From assembly GCA_038562555.1 (NCBI GenBank), contig JBCFBK010000006.1, positions 103,211-167,210 of the forward strand: DNA of 64,000 nucleotides, given 5' to 3'. Positions 43,530 through 52,298 of this stretch are shown piece by piece. Both the position numbers and the translations under genes were made by a program. The DNA is from JBCFBK01 sp038562555 (GTDB taxonomy: Bacteria; Bacteroidota; Bacteroidia; Bacteroidales; Prolixibacteraceae). The notes under the pieces were generated by a model. That model had not been told where the DNA came from, made no database searches, and saw only the letters and a program-made list of their open reading frames with translations. The number at the start of each line of letters is the position of its first letter. The first letter of the stretch is position 1.

Positions 43530-45134
43530 ATGAACACACCATTCGCCAATGCAATTACTTGTCTGACAGTCGGGCTGGCGGCTGTTTCCTGTACATCAGT
43601 TACAACGAAGCAGGAAGCCCGGCGACCCAATATCATCTTTGTGATGAGTGATGATCATGCGTTTCAGGCCATCAGCGCCTATGGAGACAGCCTGATCAAA
43701 ACGCCGAATATCGACCGGATCGGAAGGGAAGGGGTGCGGTTCAGCAATTGCTTTGTCACCAATTCGCTTTGCAGCCCGAGCCGGGCGGTTATTCTTTCGG
43801 GAATGTACAGTCACCTTTCGGGGGCCAGGGACAATTCTTTTTGTATGCGCATGGACTCGGGCGTGGTGACCTTTCCCATGCTTCTTCAAAAGGCAGGTTA
43901 CCAGACCGCCATTGTTGGCAAGTGGCATTTGCTGAACAGTCCCGAAGGATTTGACTATTCGTCTATCCTGAACGACCAGGGACAGTATTATAATCCTGAT
44001 TTTGTCACCAACGGTGAAAAAAAACGGGAACATGGCTATGCCACCAACATCACAATGGACAAGGCGTTGACCTGGCTGTCGGGAAGAGACCGGGAAAAGC
44101 CGTTTTGCCTGATGATCCATAACAAGGCGCCGCACCGGAACTGGCTGCCCGACACCACCGATCTGGATGAATTCACCGGCGATCTTCCGCTTCCGGAAAC
44201 ACTCTATGATGATTATTCCGGACGGGGGAGGGCGGCTCATGAGCAAATGATGGAAATTGGTGAAAACATGACTTTGGGAAGCGACCTGAAAGTCAATGCC
44301 GCTGTAAAAGGGCCTAAAGGCCACTGGCCTGTCGGAGAATTTCAGCGGATGGACTCGCTGCAGCGTAACACCTTGATCCGCTTCTATGCCGGAGAGGATG
44401 CACGGGTCGACACCTCCAAAATGACAAAAAAAGAATTCATAGCATGGAAGTACCAGCGCTATATGAAGGATTACCTGCGCTGTATCCGGTCGGTCGACCG
44501 TAACGTAGGCCGCTTGCTAACCTTTCTGGAGGAAGATAATTTACTGGATAATACGTTGATTGTTTACACTTCCGATCAGGGCTTTTACCTGGGTGAACAC
44601 GGATGGTTCGACAAGCGGTTCATGTACGAACAATCGCTGAAAACGCCTTTGCTGGTTCGCTATCCGGCTGTCATCACAGGCGGAACCGTGAACGAATCGA
44701 TGGTGCAGAACCTGGATTTTGGTCCGACTTTCCTGGAACTGGCCGGGGTGGAGAAGCCCGGTAACATGCAGGGACGCTCGTTATTGCCGTTGCTCGCAGG
44801 ACAAACACCGGCCGACTGGAAAAGGGCGGTGTATTACCATTATTACGAATACCCCGGCTATCACGCTGTTAAGCGGCATTACGGCATCCGGACCGAACGC
44901 TATAAGCTGATTCATTTTTATTATGATATTGATGAGTGGGAATTATACGATCTGAAGAAAGATCCCCATGAGATGCGGAATGTATACGGCGAGCCGGAAT
45001 ACACGTCGGTAAAGGATTCGCTGATTCAGCAACTGCAGCTCCTGCAAACCCAATACGGCGATTCCGCCTCAGTACGCGAAAAGATCCTGGAACATGACAA
45101 AACCCTGATGGGGAGATTTAAAAATATATATTAG
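43530..45134 (+). CDS. sulfatase 3 (lipoprotein)
   Basis: A 534-residue sulfatase with a lipobox (LAAVSC, Cys21). FVMSDDHAFQAISAYGD forms the metal site and C81 lies in CSPSRAVILSG. VYTSDQGFYLGEHGWFDKRF is the downstream metal/substrate motif. The C-terminal DLKKDPHEMRNVYG is typical of the family. Together with sulfatases 1 and 2 it indicates a highly sulfated, sialylated substrate such as mucin O-glycans. Confidence 0.92.
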   Translation: MNTPFANAITCLTVGLAAVSCTSVTTKQEARRPNIIFVMSDDHAFQAISAYGDSLIKTPNIDRIGREGVRFSNCFVTNSLCSPSRAVILSGMYSHLSGARDNSFCMRMDSGVVTFPMLLQKAGYQTAIVGKWHLLNSPEGFDYSSILNDQGQYYNPDFVTNGEKKREHGYATNITMDKALTWLSGRDREKPFCLMIHNKAPHRNWLPDTTDLDEFTGDLPLPETLYDDYSGRGRAAHEQMMEIGENMTLGSDLKVNAAVKGPKGHWPVGEFQRMDSLQRNTLIRFYAGEDARVDTSKMTKKEFIAWKYQRYMKDYLRCIRSVDRNVGRLLTFLEEDNLLDNTLIVYTSDQGFYLGEHGWFDKRFMYEQSLKTPLLVRYPAVITGGTVNESMVQNLDFGPTFLELAGVEKPGNMQGRSLLPLLAGQTPADWKRAVYYHYYEYPGYHAVKRHYGIRTERYKLIHFYYDIDEWELYDLKKDPHEMRNVYGEPEYTSVKDSLIQQLQLLQTQYGDSASVREKILEHDKTLMGRFKNIY

Positions 45135-45243
45135 CCGGTTCCTGCCGAGTGAGCGGTCGGGTTAGGGGCGTTTGTTGGGGCTGGATTTATTATTTTTGTT
45201 TTTTTAAGAATCGTTTTATGGAGTAAGACAGAAATACAAGCAT

Positions 45244-45579
45244 ATGATCACACCAGAAGAATGCAGGGAGTTGGCTTTATCTTTTCCCGGTACCGTTGAA
45301 GGTCCTCATTTCGACAGGATCGCGTTCCGGGTGATTAACAAACGGATCTATGCCACACTGCATGAAAAAAGTGGAACAGCCAACCTGAAACTTTCGGTAC
45401 AGGATCAATCTGCTTTTTGTTCCCTTGATCCGGAGGCGGTTTATCCCGTTCCGAATAAATGGGGTTTACAAGGGTGGACCACCTTTGAGCTGAATAAAGT
45501 CCCCAGGGAATTAATATCGGCCGCTTTGGAAACCGCCTGGAGTGAGGTCGTTAACACGGCCGGGCGAAAGAAATCGTAA
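45244..45579 (+). CDS. MmcQ/YjbR family protein
   Basis: A 111-residue protein of the YjbR fold. Signatures: ELALSFPGTVEGPHFDRIAFRV at the start, KLSVQDQSAFCSLDPEAVYPV, then NKWGLQGWTTFELNKVP. Family members bind DNA or nucleotides with unclear roles. It is monocistronic, between the sulfatases and convergent rsgA. A TATTTTTG box lies at 45191-45198. Confidence 0.88.
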   Translation: MITPEECRELALSFPGTVEGPHFDRIAFRVINKRIYATLHEKSGTANLKLSVQDQSAFCSLDPEAVYPVPNKWGLQGWTTFELNKVPRELISAALETAWSEVVNTAGRKKS

Positions 45580-45602
45580 ATATTCGAGGATATATAGAGA
45601 TT

Positions 45603-45645
45603 TTTTATAAAAAGTGCAGGCATTCTGTTTAGGAATGCCTGCACT
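45603..45645 (-). terminator. intrinsic terminator of rsgA
   Basis: AGTGCAGGCATTC and GAATGCCTGCACT form a perfect 13-bp stem with a 7-base loop (45613-45645). On the minus strand the stem is followed by TTTTTATAAAAAA. It also stands between convergent genes, so it may act both ways. Confidence 0.85.
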
Positions 45646-45658
45646 GCATAGACCGGTA

Positions 45659-46714
45659 TCAGCGATTTGCTTTTCGCTTCTTTACTTCATCCACTAACTT
45701 TGAAAAGGATTTATCCCTTTTCCGTTTTTCATGTTCCGAAGTAGAAAAGTGCCAGGCTTCCCTCCGAAGTTTCAGATAGCTCTCATAAACCTTGTGGTCT
45801 AAATGGCCGTTGCTTACGGCTTCCAGAACGGCACAACCGGGTTCGCTGATGTGGGTGCAATCCTTGAAACGACACGATTTGGCATAGTCGGAAATATCGA
45901 GCGCATCGGCAAGTGAATCGGGATCTTCAACAGCCAGACCAAATTCCCGCACGCCCGGAGTGTCGATCAAAACGCCTGAACCGTCCATCAATACCATTTC
46001 CCGGCGGGTCGAGGTGTGCCGCCCTTTTCCGGTCGACTGGCTTATATCGGACGTGGGCAATACCGGTTTTTCGCAAAGCGCGTTAATCAAAGAGCTTTTT
46101 CCGACACCCGAAGAACCGACAAACACAACCGTTTCACCTTCCGAAATTGATTCGCGCAGCGGAGAAATGGTCTCGGGATGACGGACGCTTGTAATAAACA
46201 CAGGCATTTGACGGGCAACATGTTTGATCGCTTCATCTGTTCGCTCTTCATCAAAACCTAAATCGGCTTTATTGAGTACCAAAACCGGTTTGATGTTTGC
46301 TTCCAGAATCTGGACCATGAAGCGCTCGGCTCTGCGAACATTGAAGTTATCGTCCAGACCTTGCACGATAAATGCCGTATCGACATACGAAGCAATGGCC
46401 TGTTTATCGGCAACCGTTCCGGTTTTCCTGCGATACAAGGTCCGTTCACGGGGCAGCATGTCAACGATAATCCCCTTATGCTCACCGAATGGTTGAAAGA
46501 TCACCCAATCGCCCGTACAAGGCAACTCAGCGTCCGATTTCCCATACATCATGTTTCCGGTTAAGTCGCACTGAAACAACCCACCTTCGGAAATAACTTC
46601 GTAGCACGTCCGGTGTACGATGGTTATCCGACCATAGGGCAGAGCATGATGTGTTGAATCCTGTTTTAGTTGGTTTAACTGTTCGTTCCAACCATATGTA
46701 TTTAAATGAATCAT
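45659..46714 (-). CDS. rsgA: ribosome small subunit-dependent GTPase A
   Basis: Circularly permuted GTPase that checks late 30S maturation. It has 351 residues: an N-terminal OB fold (about 28-100), then G4 VLNKADL, G1 GSSGVGKSSLIN (about 199-210), G3 IDTPGVREF, and a zinc knuckle CRFKDCTHISEPGC (C-x4-C-x-H-x5-C). The C-terminus is Lys/Arg-rich. A 111-bp diverged copy of the G3 region lies at 49795. Confidence 0.95.
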   Translation of the reverse strand: MIHLNTYGWNEQLNQLKQDSTHHALPYGRITIVHRTCYEVISEGGLFQCDLTGNMMYGKSDAELPCTGDWVIFQPFGEHKGIIVDMLPRERTLYRRKTGTVADKQAIASYVDTAFIVQGLDDNFNVRRAERFMVQILEANIKPVLVLNKADLGFDEERTDEAIKHVARQMPVFITSVRHPETISPLRESISEGETVVFVGSSGVGKSSLINALCEKPVLPTSDISQSTGKGRHTSTRREMVLMDGSGVLIDTPGVREFGLAVEDPDSLADALDISDYAKSCRFKDCTHISEPGCAVLEAVSNGHLDHKVYESYLKLRREAWHFSTSEHEKRKRDKSFSKLVDEVKKRKANR

Positions 46715-46969
46715 TCGTGTAGTTTTTCGATGTAAAAATCAAAGAATAATAATAACAGAAGTCTACTCTCAAAAGGAATTATCCGAGAGCAAGCCGAAGG
46801 ACAATCTGTAAAGGAAATACAGACTGTTTACTACACCAAATCCGATTTATGCGAAGTCTTTAACATTCCGCAAAGATAGATAATATTTTATTTGCTGAAA
46901 ATACGCCGCCATGACGATAAGATCGTTTGGGAAATAGCAGATGGGCGAGGTGTGATGAATCACAGCTAA

Positions 46970-48487
46970 TTAAGGTTTTTGCATTTGCTGCTGAAAAGTG
47001 ATCTCAATGAATTCGGCGGGACGGGTTACTGCTACCATTACCGTAATTCGCATAATTCCTTCGAGAATATCTTCGGGAGTCATGGTTTCTCCCAGACCGA
47101 CGCGGACACTGAAAGCCTGGTCGGGAGAAGCGCCTGCCAGCCCTCCGCTTTGCCAGATGCCGGTGAGGAAGTTGGAGACCATACTTTTCAATGTGAGCCA
47201 GGTGTTGGCCACATTGGGCTCAAAAACATAAGCTTTGCAGGCCGTTTTAATCGATTCCTCAAGCATGATCATGGTCCTGCGGACATTGATATAGCGCCAG
47301 TCAAGTGAGTTTCCGTCAAGGGTGCGTGCGCCCCAGACGAGCATGCCTTCGCCAATAAAAGTACGGATGGCATTGACCGCTTTTCCGTTGAGCGGAACGT
47401 TCAGCTCTTCCTGATCGTCGTGGGTAATGTTTATTACCGGCGAAATCACAGCACTCAGACTAACATTTGCCGGCGCTTTCCAAACGCCGCGGGCATTGTC
47501 GGTCATGGTATAAATACCGGCCATGGCAGCTCCGGGAGGCATCAGGTTGAGTTTCTCCCGCATTGCACGGATCGTGGAAGAGAACGACGGACTGATGGCG
47601 GTCAGCGTTTTAGTCAGTCCGCCTTTTTCAACATCAGGAAGGTCGTCTTTACTGACCGTATCGATTATTGCCTGAATGTCAGCTTTCTTCGCTGTGTTCA
47701 TTTCCTTTCCCTCAGGAATTAATTCTCCGGTAAGAATGGTTTGGAGAACATCTTTATTGGAGATATTGAGATAGCTCAAATCCCTGTACTCGATAATTGA
47801 TGTATTGACCCAGGGATAATAAGCTGCGCCGAAATCCAGGAAACCGGTGCCGATCTTGTCCCGGAACCCGGGTAAGGGGTCACCCGAAGGATCTTTATGG
47901 TTTTTGTAACCTTCGTAAATGTCGAGAATGGCAAACCTGTTTTTCATTTTTGAACCACAGTGGTTAAGCATAGCCACCTGTACATTGGCGCAGGTATCGG
48001 CGTCGGGCAGGAGCATGGTTTCGGGAATGACGACCATGGTCGGTTCCTGCTCCCGGCTCAGTACGTCAATTCCGGCAATCATCCGTTCAGGATTAATATC
48101 AGCGGTATAATCGCCTATGGAAACAATATAGCACGGGCCTCCGCCATTGGCATAAAACAGCTGCATACTGTAATACAACAGGTACTTTCCTTTTTCCTGC
48201 TTCAACAGGTATTTTTTAGTGTTGAAAGTAAAATCAGGCGTATCCTTTGCATCGCCGGGAAGTTCATTGATCGAAAATTCCGGAAAGGGAGCACCTCCAA
48301 AACAGGTGTGGAATTCTGCCATTGAAGTAATCCTGCAAGGCTTGTTTAATAACGAATTATTCCCGTCGGAAGCCTTTTCAGTATAACCGATGAAGGCTGG
48401 TACCGCAGTGGCAACTTCGATCACTGAACCAGGGAAGGCATTTTTTTCGACGATATAAACACCGGGAGTTTTCATTGCAGACGCCAT
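46970..48487 (-). CDS. phage-tail-sheath family protein (orphan)
   Basis: A 505-residue contractile sheath homologue. The N-terminal handshake region reads GVYIVEKNAFPGSVIEVATA, then VPAFIGYTEKA. The C-terminal core (DWRYINVRRTMIMLEESIK, SVRVGLGETMTPEDILEG, PAEFIEITFQQQ) is the conserved sheath domain. Such proteins form the outer tube of phage tails, eCIS and T6SS-like injectors. No tube, baseplate, spike, AAA+ ATPase or tape-measure gene lies near. It starts 21 bp after a C_GCAxxG_C_C gene on the same strand, implying co-transcription. An internal ATG at 48475 is also possible. Confidence 0.88.
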   Translation of the reverse strand: MASAMKTPGVYIVEKNAFPGSVIEVATAVPAFIGYTEKASDGNNSLLNKPCRITSMAEFHTCFGGAPFPEFSINELPGDAKDTPDFTFNTKKYLLKQEKGKYLLYYSMQLFYANGGGPCYIVSIGDYTADINPERMIAGIDVLSREQEPTMVVIPETMLLPDADTCANVQVAMLNHCGSKMKNRFAILDIYEGYKNHKDPSGDPLPGFRDKIGTGFLDFGAAYYPWVNTSIIEYRDLSYLNISNKDVLQTILTGELIPEGKEMNTAKKADIQAIIDTVSKDDLPDVEKGGLTKTLTAISPSFSSTIRAMREKLNLMPPGAAMAGIYTMTDNARGVWKAPANVSLSAVISPVINITHDDQEELNVPLNGKAVNAIRTFIGEGMLVWGARTLDGNSLDWRYINVRRTMIMLEESIKTACKAYVFEPNVANTWLTLKSMVSNFLTGIWQSGGLAGASPDQAFSVRVGLGETMTPEDILEGIMRITVMVAVTRPAEFIEITFQQQMQKP

Positions 48488-48508
48488 ATGAATCGTTTTT
48501 TGCGTTTT

Positions 48509-48958
48509 TTAAGAGCCGTGCATAAGCCCGTCCGTAATTTTCAGCGCGTCCCGGATACAAGCTTCGCATATCACTTCATGCAGATGTTGCTCCTTCAGGT
48601 GTCGCTGTCCTTCTTCTGTACGCAGATCGCACCCCAGCAGCGTCCTGCAGTCGGTGGCGCCGTGGAGCGATTGAAACCTGTCGCTGAATTCCTGTATCAT
48701 CCCGTAGGTTTTTTCTTTACGCTCCTTATTGTCGGTGTATTTCTGACAATTATAAATTCCAAGTACCATAAAGGAACCGGTTACCACCCCGCAGGTTTGC
48801 TGTAACCTCCCCATTCCTCCCCCAAAGCCACATGAGAGGCTTAGAGCAAGCGCGGGTTCGAACTTAAGTTCCTGGGTATAGGCAGACACAACAGCCTGCG
48901 CACAGTTCAGTCCGTCTCGAAAAGACCGGATTGCTTTTTCTTCTTTTTCTGTTGACAT
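48509..48958 (-). CDS. C_GCAxxG_C_C family redox-type protein
   Basis: A 149-residue cysteine-patterned protein: GLNCAQAV near residue 17, CGFGGGMGRLQQTCGVVTG (about 43-61), DCRTLLGCDL (about 103-112) and CEACIRDAL near the end. The family is thought to bind metal or an Fe-S cluster and often accompanies redox enzymes, but its function is unknown. Here it heads a two-gene unit with the orphan tail sheath. Confidence 0.9.
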   Translation of the reverse strand: MSTEKEEKAIRSFRDGLNCAQAVVSAYTQELKFEPALALSLSCGFGGGMGRLQQTCGVVTGSFMVLGIYNCQKYTDNKERKEKTYGMIQEFSDRFQSLHGATDCRTLLGCDLRTEEGQRHLKEQHLHEVICEACIRDALKITDGLMHGS

Positions 48959-49055
48959 GGCAGCCAGTGATTTTTTGGTTATACCTTCAAAGTTAAAAAG
49001 AATCTTTTTGAAATTGATCCCTGTTCAAGGCCCTTCTGTTTATTGGACTAAGCTT

Positions 49056-49204
49056 TTATTTTTTGGTTCCAAATCCCTTGAAAAAAGTATAACTGAATAC
49101 CCCGTCAGATTCAGCTGTGCGATATAAATCCTTTATCCCCTGCTCAAATGTCAAGCTATCTAAAATTCCTTGCTGTATAGCCTTTTCGCCAACTCCTTCA
49201 ATCA
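49056..49204 (-). pseudogene. probable C-terminal remnant of a SAM-dependent methyltransferase
   Basis: The minus-strand frame encodes IEGVGEKAIQQGILDS and FEQGIKDLYRTAESDG followed by VFSYTFFKGFGTKK. This resembles the tail of small SAM-dependent methyltransferases, in which F-QGI-DLYRTAE-DG-F-YTFFK is common. No catalytic domain precedes it. The upstream sequence is in the frame of a different protein, so this is a fragment. Confidence 0.4.
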
Positions 49205-49611
49205 TGGCCGTAAACGTATTCCTGCCAGGGGTCGGCAATTCCTGTTTCGTTAAAATGAGAGAGCGAAACACCCGCATCAACAAACAAAACCGGTGGAATA
49301 ACCCAGGCTGTCTTCCATTGAAAAAGCTTATAACGCTTAACGGCTTTTTGCAGCATCACAACCGTGGGCAAAGCGTAGTCGACCGACAGGTAGTCTTTAT
49401 AAAGGCTCCGGATCGCAAAAGCAAACATCAGGAAGCCGAGGATGTAACAAGCTCCGCTGAAACGGTCGAGAACAGTCCTTTCGGCATCTGGAATAACAAA
49501 ATAGACCAACACATAAACCGGGACCATAATCCAGTAAAACCACTGCAGATTCCGGGTCATTTTCATGTTAAAATTATCCTCCGCTTTTAATCCTGAAAGG
49601 AGCTTATCCAT
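49198..49611 (-). CDS. uncharacterised membrane protein, possibly truncated
   Basis: With the ATG at 49611 the product is 137 residues. Two hydrophobic stretches (about 25-43, WFYWIMVPVYVLVYFVI, and 53-70, FSGACYILGFLMFAFAI) are followed by a basic segment (KAVKRYKLFQWK) and a third apolar stretch (WVIPPVLFVDAG). I do not recognise a named family. It ends in FNETGIADPWQEYVYGHD, overlapping the methyltransferase remnant, so the natural C-terminus may have been replaced at a junction. Confidence 0.45.
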   Translation of the reverse strand: MDKLLSGLKAEDNFNMKMTRNLQWFYWIMVPVYVLVYFVIPDAERTVLDRFSGACYILGFLMFAFAIRSLYKDYLSVDYALPTVVMLQKAVKRYKLFQWKTAWVIPPVLFVDAGVSLSHFNETGIADPWQEYVYGHD

Positions 49612-49794
49612 GTTACCGGTTTCTGATTCGGGGCGACGTGTGTTTGATAAAAATTTTCCACAAACAGGCATCTGTTGAAGATATTAAAACCGAGAATACC
49701 AAGACGACGGAAGAGGCGACATGAAGTTCAGGAACAACGATTTGACGCTGATTGCCGAATAACGCAGGCGATGCGCGAATAAGCAGGGCCATTC

Positions 49795-49905
49795 CCTGGA
49801 GTGTCGATCAAAACGCCTGAACCCTCCATCAGTGCCATTTTCCCGTGGATCATCCTTTGCCGCCCTTTTTCGGTTGGCCGGCTTATGTTGGACGTGAACA
49901 ATTTC
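49795..49905 (-). pseudogene. rsgA: diverged partial duplicate of rsgA (G3 region)
   Basis: About 111 bp match 45956-46066 in the intact rsgA with scattered differences. One minus-strand frame still reads MEGSGVLIDTPG, against MDGSGVLIDTPG in rsgA, and TEKGRQ against TGKGRH. Nothing else of rsgA is recognisable around it. Confidence 0.8.
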
Positions 49906-49933
49906 CGTATATATATGCCCGGGTGTTTGGCTT

Positions 49934-50815
49934 TTATTTTGGTTTTCTGTAAAAGTCATTCAGAGAATGGGTATAATAACTGAAGTCGATCTTACTGCGT
50001 CGTTGAAAAATTCTGGGTTCTTGATATCCAACAGGCACCAACGTAATTTTGGTCATTCCATTGATTGCCTTAAATTTTTCTGCGTTCAGTGTTTTTTGGT
50101 CGAACAACACATCAAAATAGAATAGATATTTCCCGACCCATTTTATATATTGTTCTGAATCCTCCTTCGTCAGTTCCCCTTGTTTGTTGATAAGCTTTAA
50201 GCTGTCGTTTTTATTGAAGATTTCTTTTTGAAATTCTATGCCATTTAAAGGATATCCGTTCAAAACCGGAATAATATTAAACTGAGGGTCTATAAAAATC
50301 CATTTGTCAAGTTCTTCTGAATAGGCCTCAGTAACAACGTGTCCTGCGCCACGCATTACTTTTTCAACATCTCTTGTTTTCAGTCCCAGTGTTCTGGCCG
50401 GAATTCCAATACTATTGAGAGCAGCAGTTGCAACGATGCCATATTCCACACAGCGAAATTGTTTTCCTTCGTGAGCTTCCTTCAGAATAGTCAAAGCATC
50501 TTGTTTTGTAGGATTATTACTTCCATTATGTTCCCATTGCCGGTTCGTCCAATCCAGAATATTTTTGATTTTGCCAATATCGCTAATTTCTCCGTCTGCT
50601 ATAAGTTGGAGATTGTACTTGTTTTTTAACTCACGGAGATACTCATTACCTAAAGTGTCCGAATAATAGAATTCATAAAGCGTATTCGGAACGTCTTTTG
50701 AAAAAGATATCTCTTTTAACCTGTCTGATGGACTTATATTAACAAACTGATAAAAAGAGGAACAGCTGCTAAGCAAAGCACAGCTAAATAGTACTGCTAA
50801 AGATTTCTTTACCAT
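49934..50815 (-). CDS. transglutaminase-like domain lipoprotein
   Basis: A 293-residue exported protein. The signal ends in the lipobox ALLSSC. The transglutaminase-like core has the three expected residues in order: Cys in GKQFRCVEYGIVATA, His in AGHVVTEAY and Asp in KWIFIDPQFN. Activity may be protease- or acyltransferase-like, and the substrate is unknown. The start is the ATG at 50815 (MVKKSLAV). Codons are AT-rich compared with the flanking core genes, suggesting a separate origin. Confidence 0.8.
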   Translation of the reverse strand: MVKKSLAVLFSCALLSSCSSFYQFVNISPSDRLKEISFSKDVPNTLYEFYYSDTLGNEYLRELKNKYNLQLIADGEISDIGKIKNILDWTNRQWEHNGSNNPTKQDALTILKEAHEGKQFRCVEYGIVATAALNSIGIPARTLGLKTRDVEKVMRGAGHVVTEAYSEELDKWIFIDPQFNIIPVLNGYPLNGIEFQKEIFNKNDSLKLINKQGELTKEDSEQYIKWVGKYLFYFDVLFDQKTLNAEKFKAINGMTKITLVPVGYQEPRIFQRRSKIDFSYYTHSLNDFYRKPK

Positions 50816-51189
50816 ATTTTCTGTTTTCACATTTAACGGAAATTTGTATAGTTGATGGACGCCTGTGCCTCACATGAGCAGAACGTACCTTCTGAATACT
50901 CCTGAGAAGGCCTAAAAATACAAATAAAAATAACAAACAAAAGTTATATTTCTGCCGGACATGGCGGTTTCAATGAAGAGGATGAAGTGGTATGAACATT
51001 TTTGCCACTTTCAGGTTTTCGTTAAACATACTGTACAGTATATATCATGCGGGTTTCAGAACAATTTTCATGTTCGCGGTTCGCTGGTAAGCGCAGTATA
51101 AGTATGAATGGTGAAGCAAACACGAACGCTCACGCGCATATGCGCGTTGCCTGAAAGTACGACCATTTGCAGTTTAGAAAACGATAGCA
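50816..51189. other. gene-free region with palindromes
   Basis: A 374-bp gap without a supported gene. It contains a perfect 16-bp palindrome ACGCGCATATGCGCGT at 51132-51147, a small CCTTCT/AGAAGG hairpin (50888/50905) and blocks that read like the flanks of transferred single-gene cassettes. No promoter of full consensus was found. Confidence 0.5.
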
Positions 51190-51651
51190 ATGAAAAAGAT
51201 AAGTAAAGTAATAAGAGTGGGAATTGGCAGGGATAAGTCTTTCAGTAAGTTTTTGAATCAACTTAACGAATGGTGGCCTAAAGAATATACCTGGTCGCAG
51301 GACAAACTAAAGGAAATTCGGATTGAGGAGAAGAAAGACGGATTATGTACCGAAATAGGACCACACGGATTTCGCTGCGATTGGGGACGGGTAACGGAAC
51401 TCGCCGAAAACCAAAAAATCATAATAAAATGGCAGATTAGTCCAAAACGTGAGCCGGTCCCCAACCCGGAGAAAGCGAGCGAGGTTGAAATCATCTTTAA
51501 AGAAAATGGGAACTCAGCAACAACGGTGGAACTTGAGCATCGGAATTTTGAAAATCACGGAGACGGATGGGAAGCTTACCTGAAAATAATGGACAGTGAA
51601 CAAGGGTGGGAGTACATTCTGAACCGTTTCAGAAAGTATTGTGAAAGTTAG
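51190..51651 (+). CDS. SRPBCC/AHSA1 domain protein
   Basis: A 153-residue START-like fold protein. Typical features are the Trp-rich early segment LNEWWPKEYTW, VTELAENQKIIIKWQISP, a TTVELEHRNFENHG strand and the GWEYILNRFRKY helix at the end. AHSA1-type proteins bind hydrophobic ligands or Hsp90-like partners, and the role here is unknown. It stands alone between two gene-poor spacers, as an acquired gene would. Confidence 0.85.
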   Translation: MKKISKVIRVGIGRDKSFSKFLNQLNEWWPKEYTWSQDKLKEIRIEEKKDGLCTEIGPHGFRCDWGRVTELAENQKIIIKWQISPKREPVPNPEKASEVEIIFKENGNSATTVELEHRNFENHGDGWEAYLKIMDSEQGWEYILNRFRKYCES

Positions 51652-51736
51652 GATAGATGTCGAACGAAAACCACCGCCAACAGCAGGACACTGAGCGGTC
51701 TGAACCCAATTTGCAAAAAAATTAAAAATTAAAAAC

Positions 51737-52270
51737 ATGCGAAAATTATCATTGTTTATTGCGATGAGTCTGGATGGCTATATTGCGAAACCAAACGACG
51801 ATCTTGGTTTTTTGAAGCTGGTAGAAAAAGAAGGCGAAGACTACGGCTATGCGAAATTTACAGAAACGATCGACACCTTGATCATCGGGAGAAGGACCTA
51901 TGATTATGTCCTTAAAGAAATCGGTCCCGCTCATTACGATAATGGGCAAAGAGATGTCTACGTCATAACGCGAACGGAAAGACCGCGGGCTGGCAGGACA
52001 ATATTCTATACAGGAAACATAGCCGGCTTAGTGAAAAGGCTCAAATCTGAAAACGGGAAGAATATTTATTGTGACGGCGGTGCAGAAATAATCAATGAAC
52101 TTTTAAGGAGCGACCTGGTCGATGAGTTTATTATTTCGGTGGTTCCCGTCTTGTTGGGCGATGGGACAAGACTGTTTGACAACGGGCGGCCTGAACAAAC
52201 CCTTGAATTTGTAACTGCAAAGACGTTCGATACCGGATTAGTACAGTTGCATTACAACCGGAAAATTTAA
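51737..52270 (+). CDS. dihydrofolate reductase/RibD C-terminal-like family protein
   Basis: A 177-residue protein of the RibD_C/DHFR fold. LFIAMSLDGYIAKPNDDLGFL at the start, IIGRRTYDYV near 50, IYCDGGAEIINELLRSDLVD (about 112-131) and SVVPVLLGDGTRLF are family hallmarks. These stand-alone forms are oxidoreductases of unknown substrate. The gene is isolated, 85 bp after the AHSA1 gene. Confidence 0.9.
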   Translation: MRKLSLFIAMSLDGYIAKPNDDLGFLKLVEKEGEDYGYAKFTETIDTLIIGRRTYDYVLKEIGPAHYDNGQRDVYVITRTERPRAGRTIFYTGNIAGLVKRLKSENGKNIYCDGGAEIINELLRSDLVDEFIISVVPVLLGDGTRLFDNGRPEQTLEFVTAKTFDTGLVQLHYNRKI

Positions 52271-52298
52271 GGGGAACATTATTTCACTTTTTTAATTA

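Noticed and set aside
46970..48487. Tail sheath considered as evidence for a prophage or a full eCIS locus
   Set aside because: No other structural, integrase, lysis or AAA+ gene is nearby. Flanks are rsgA and a cysteine-patterned protein.
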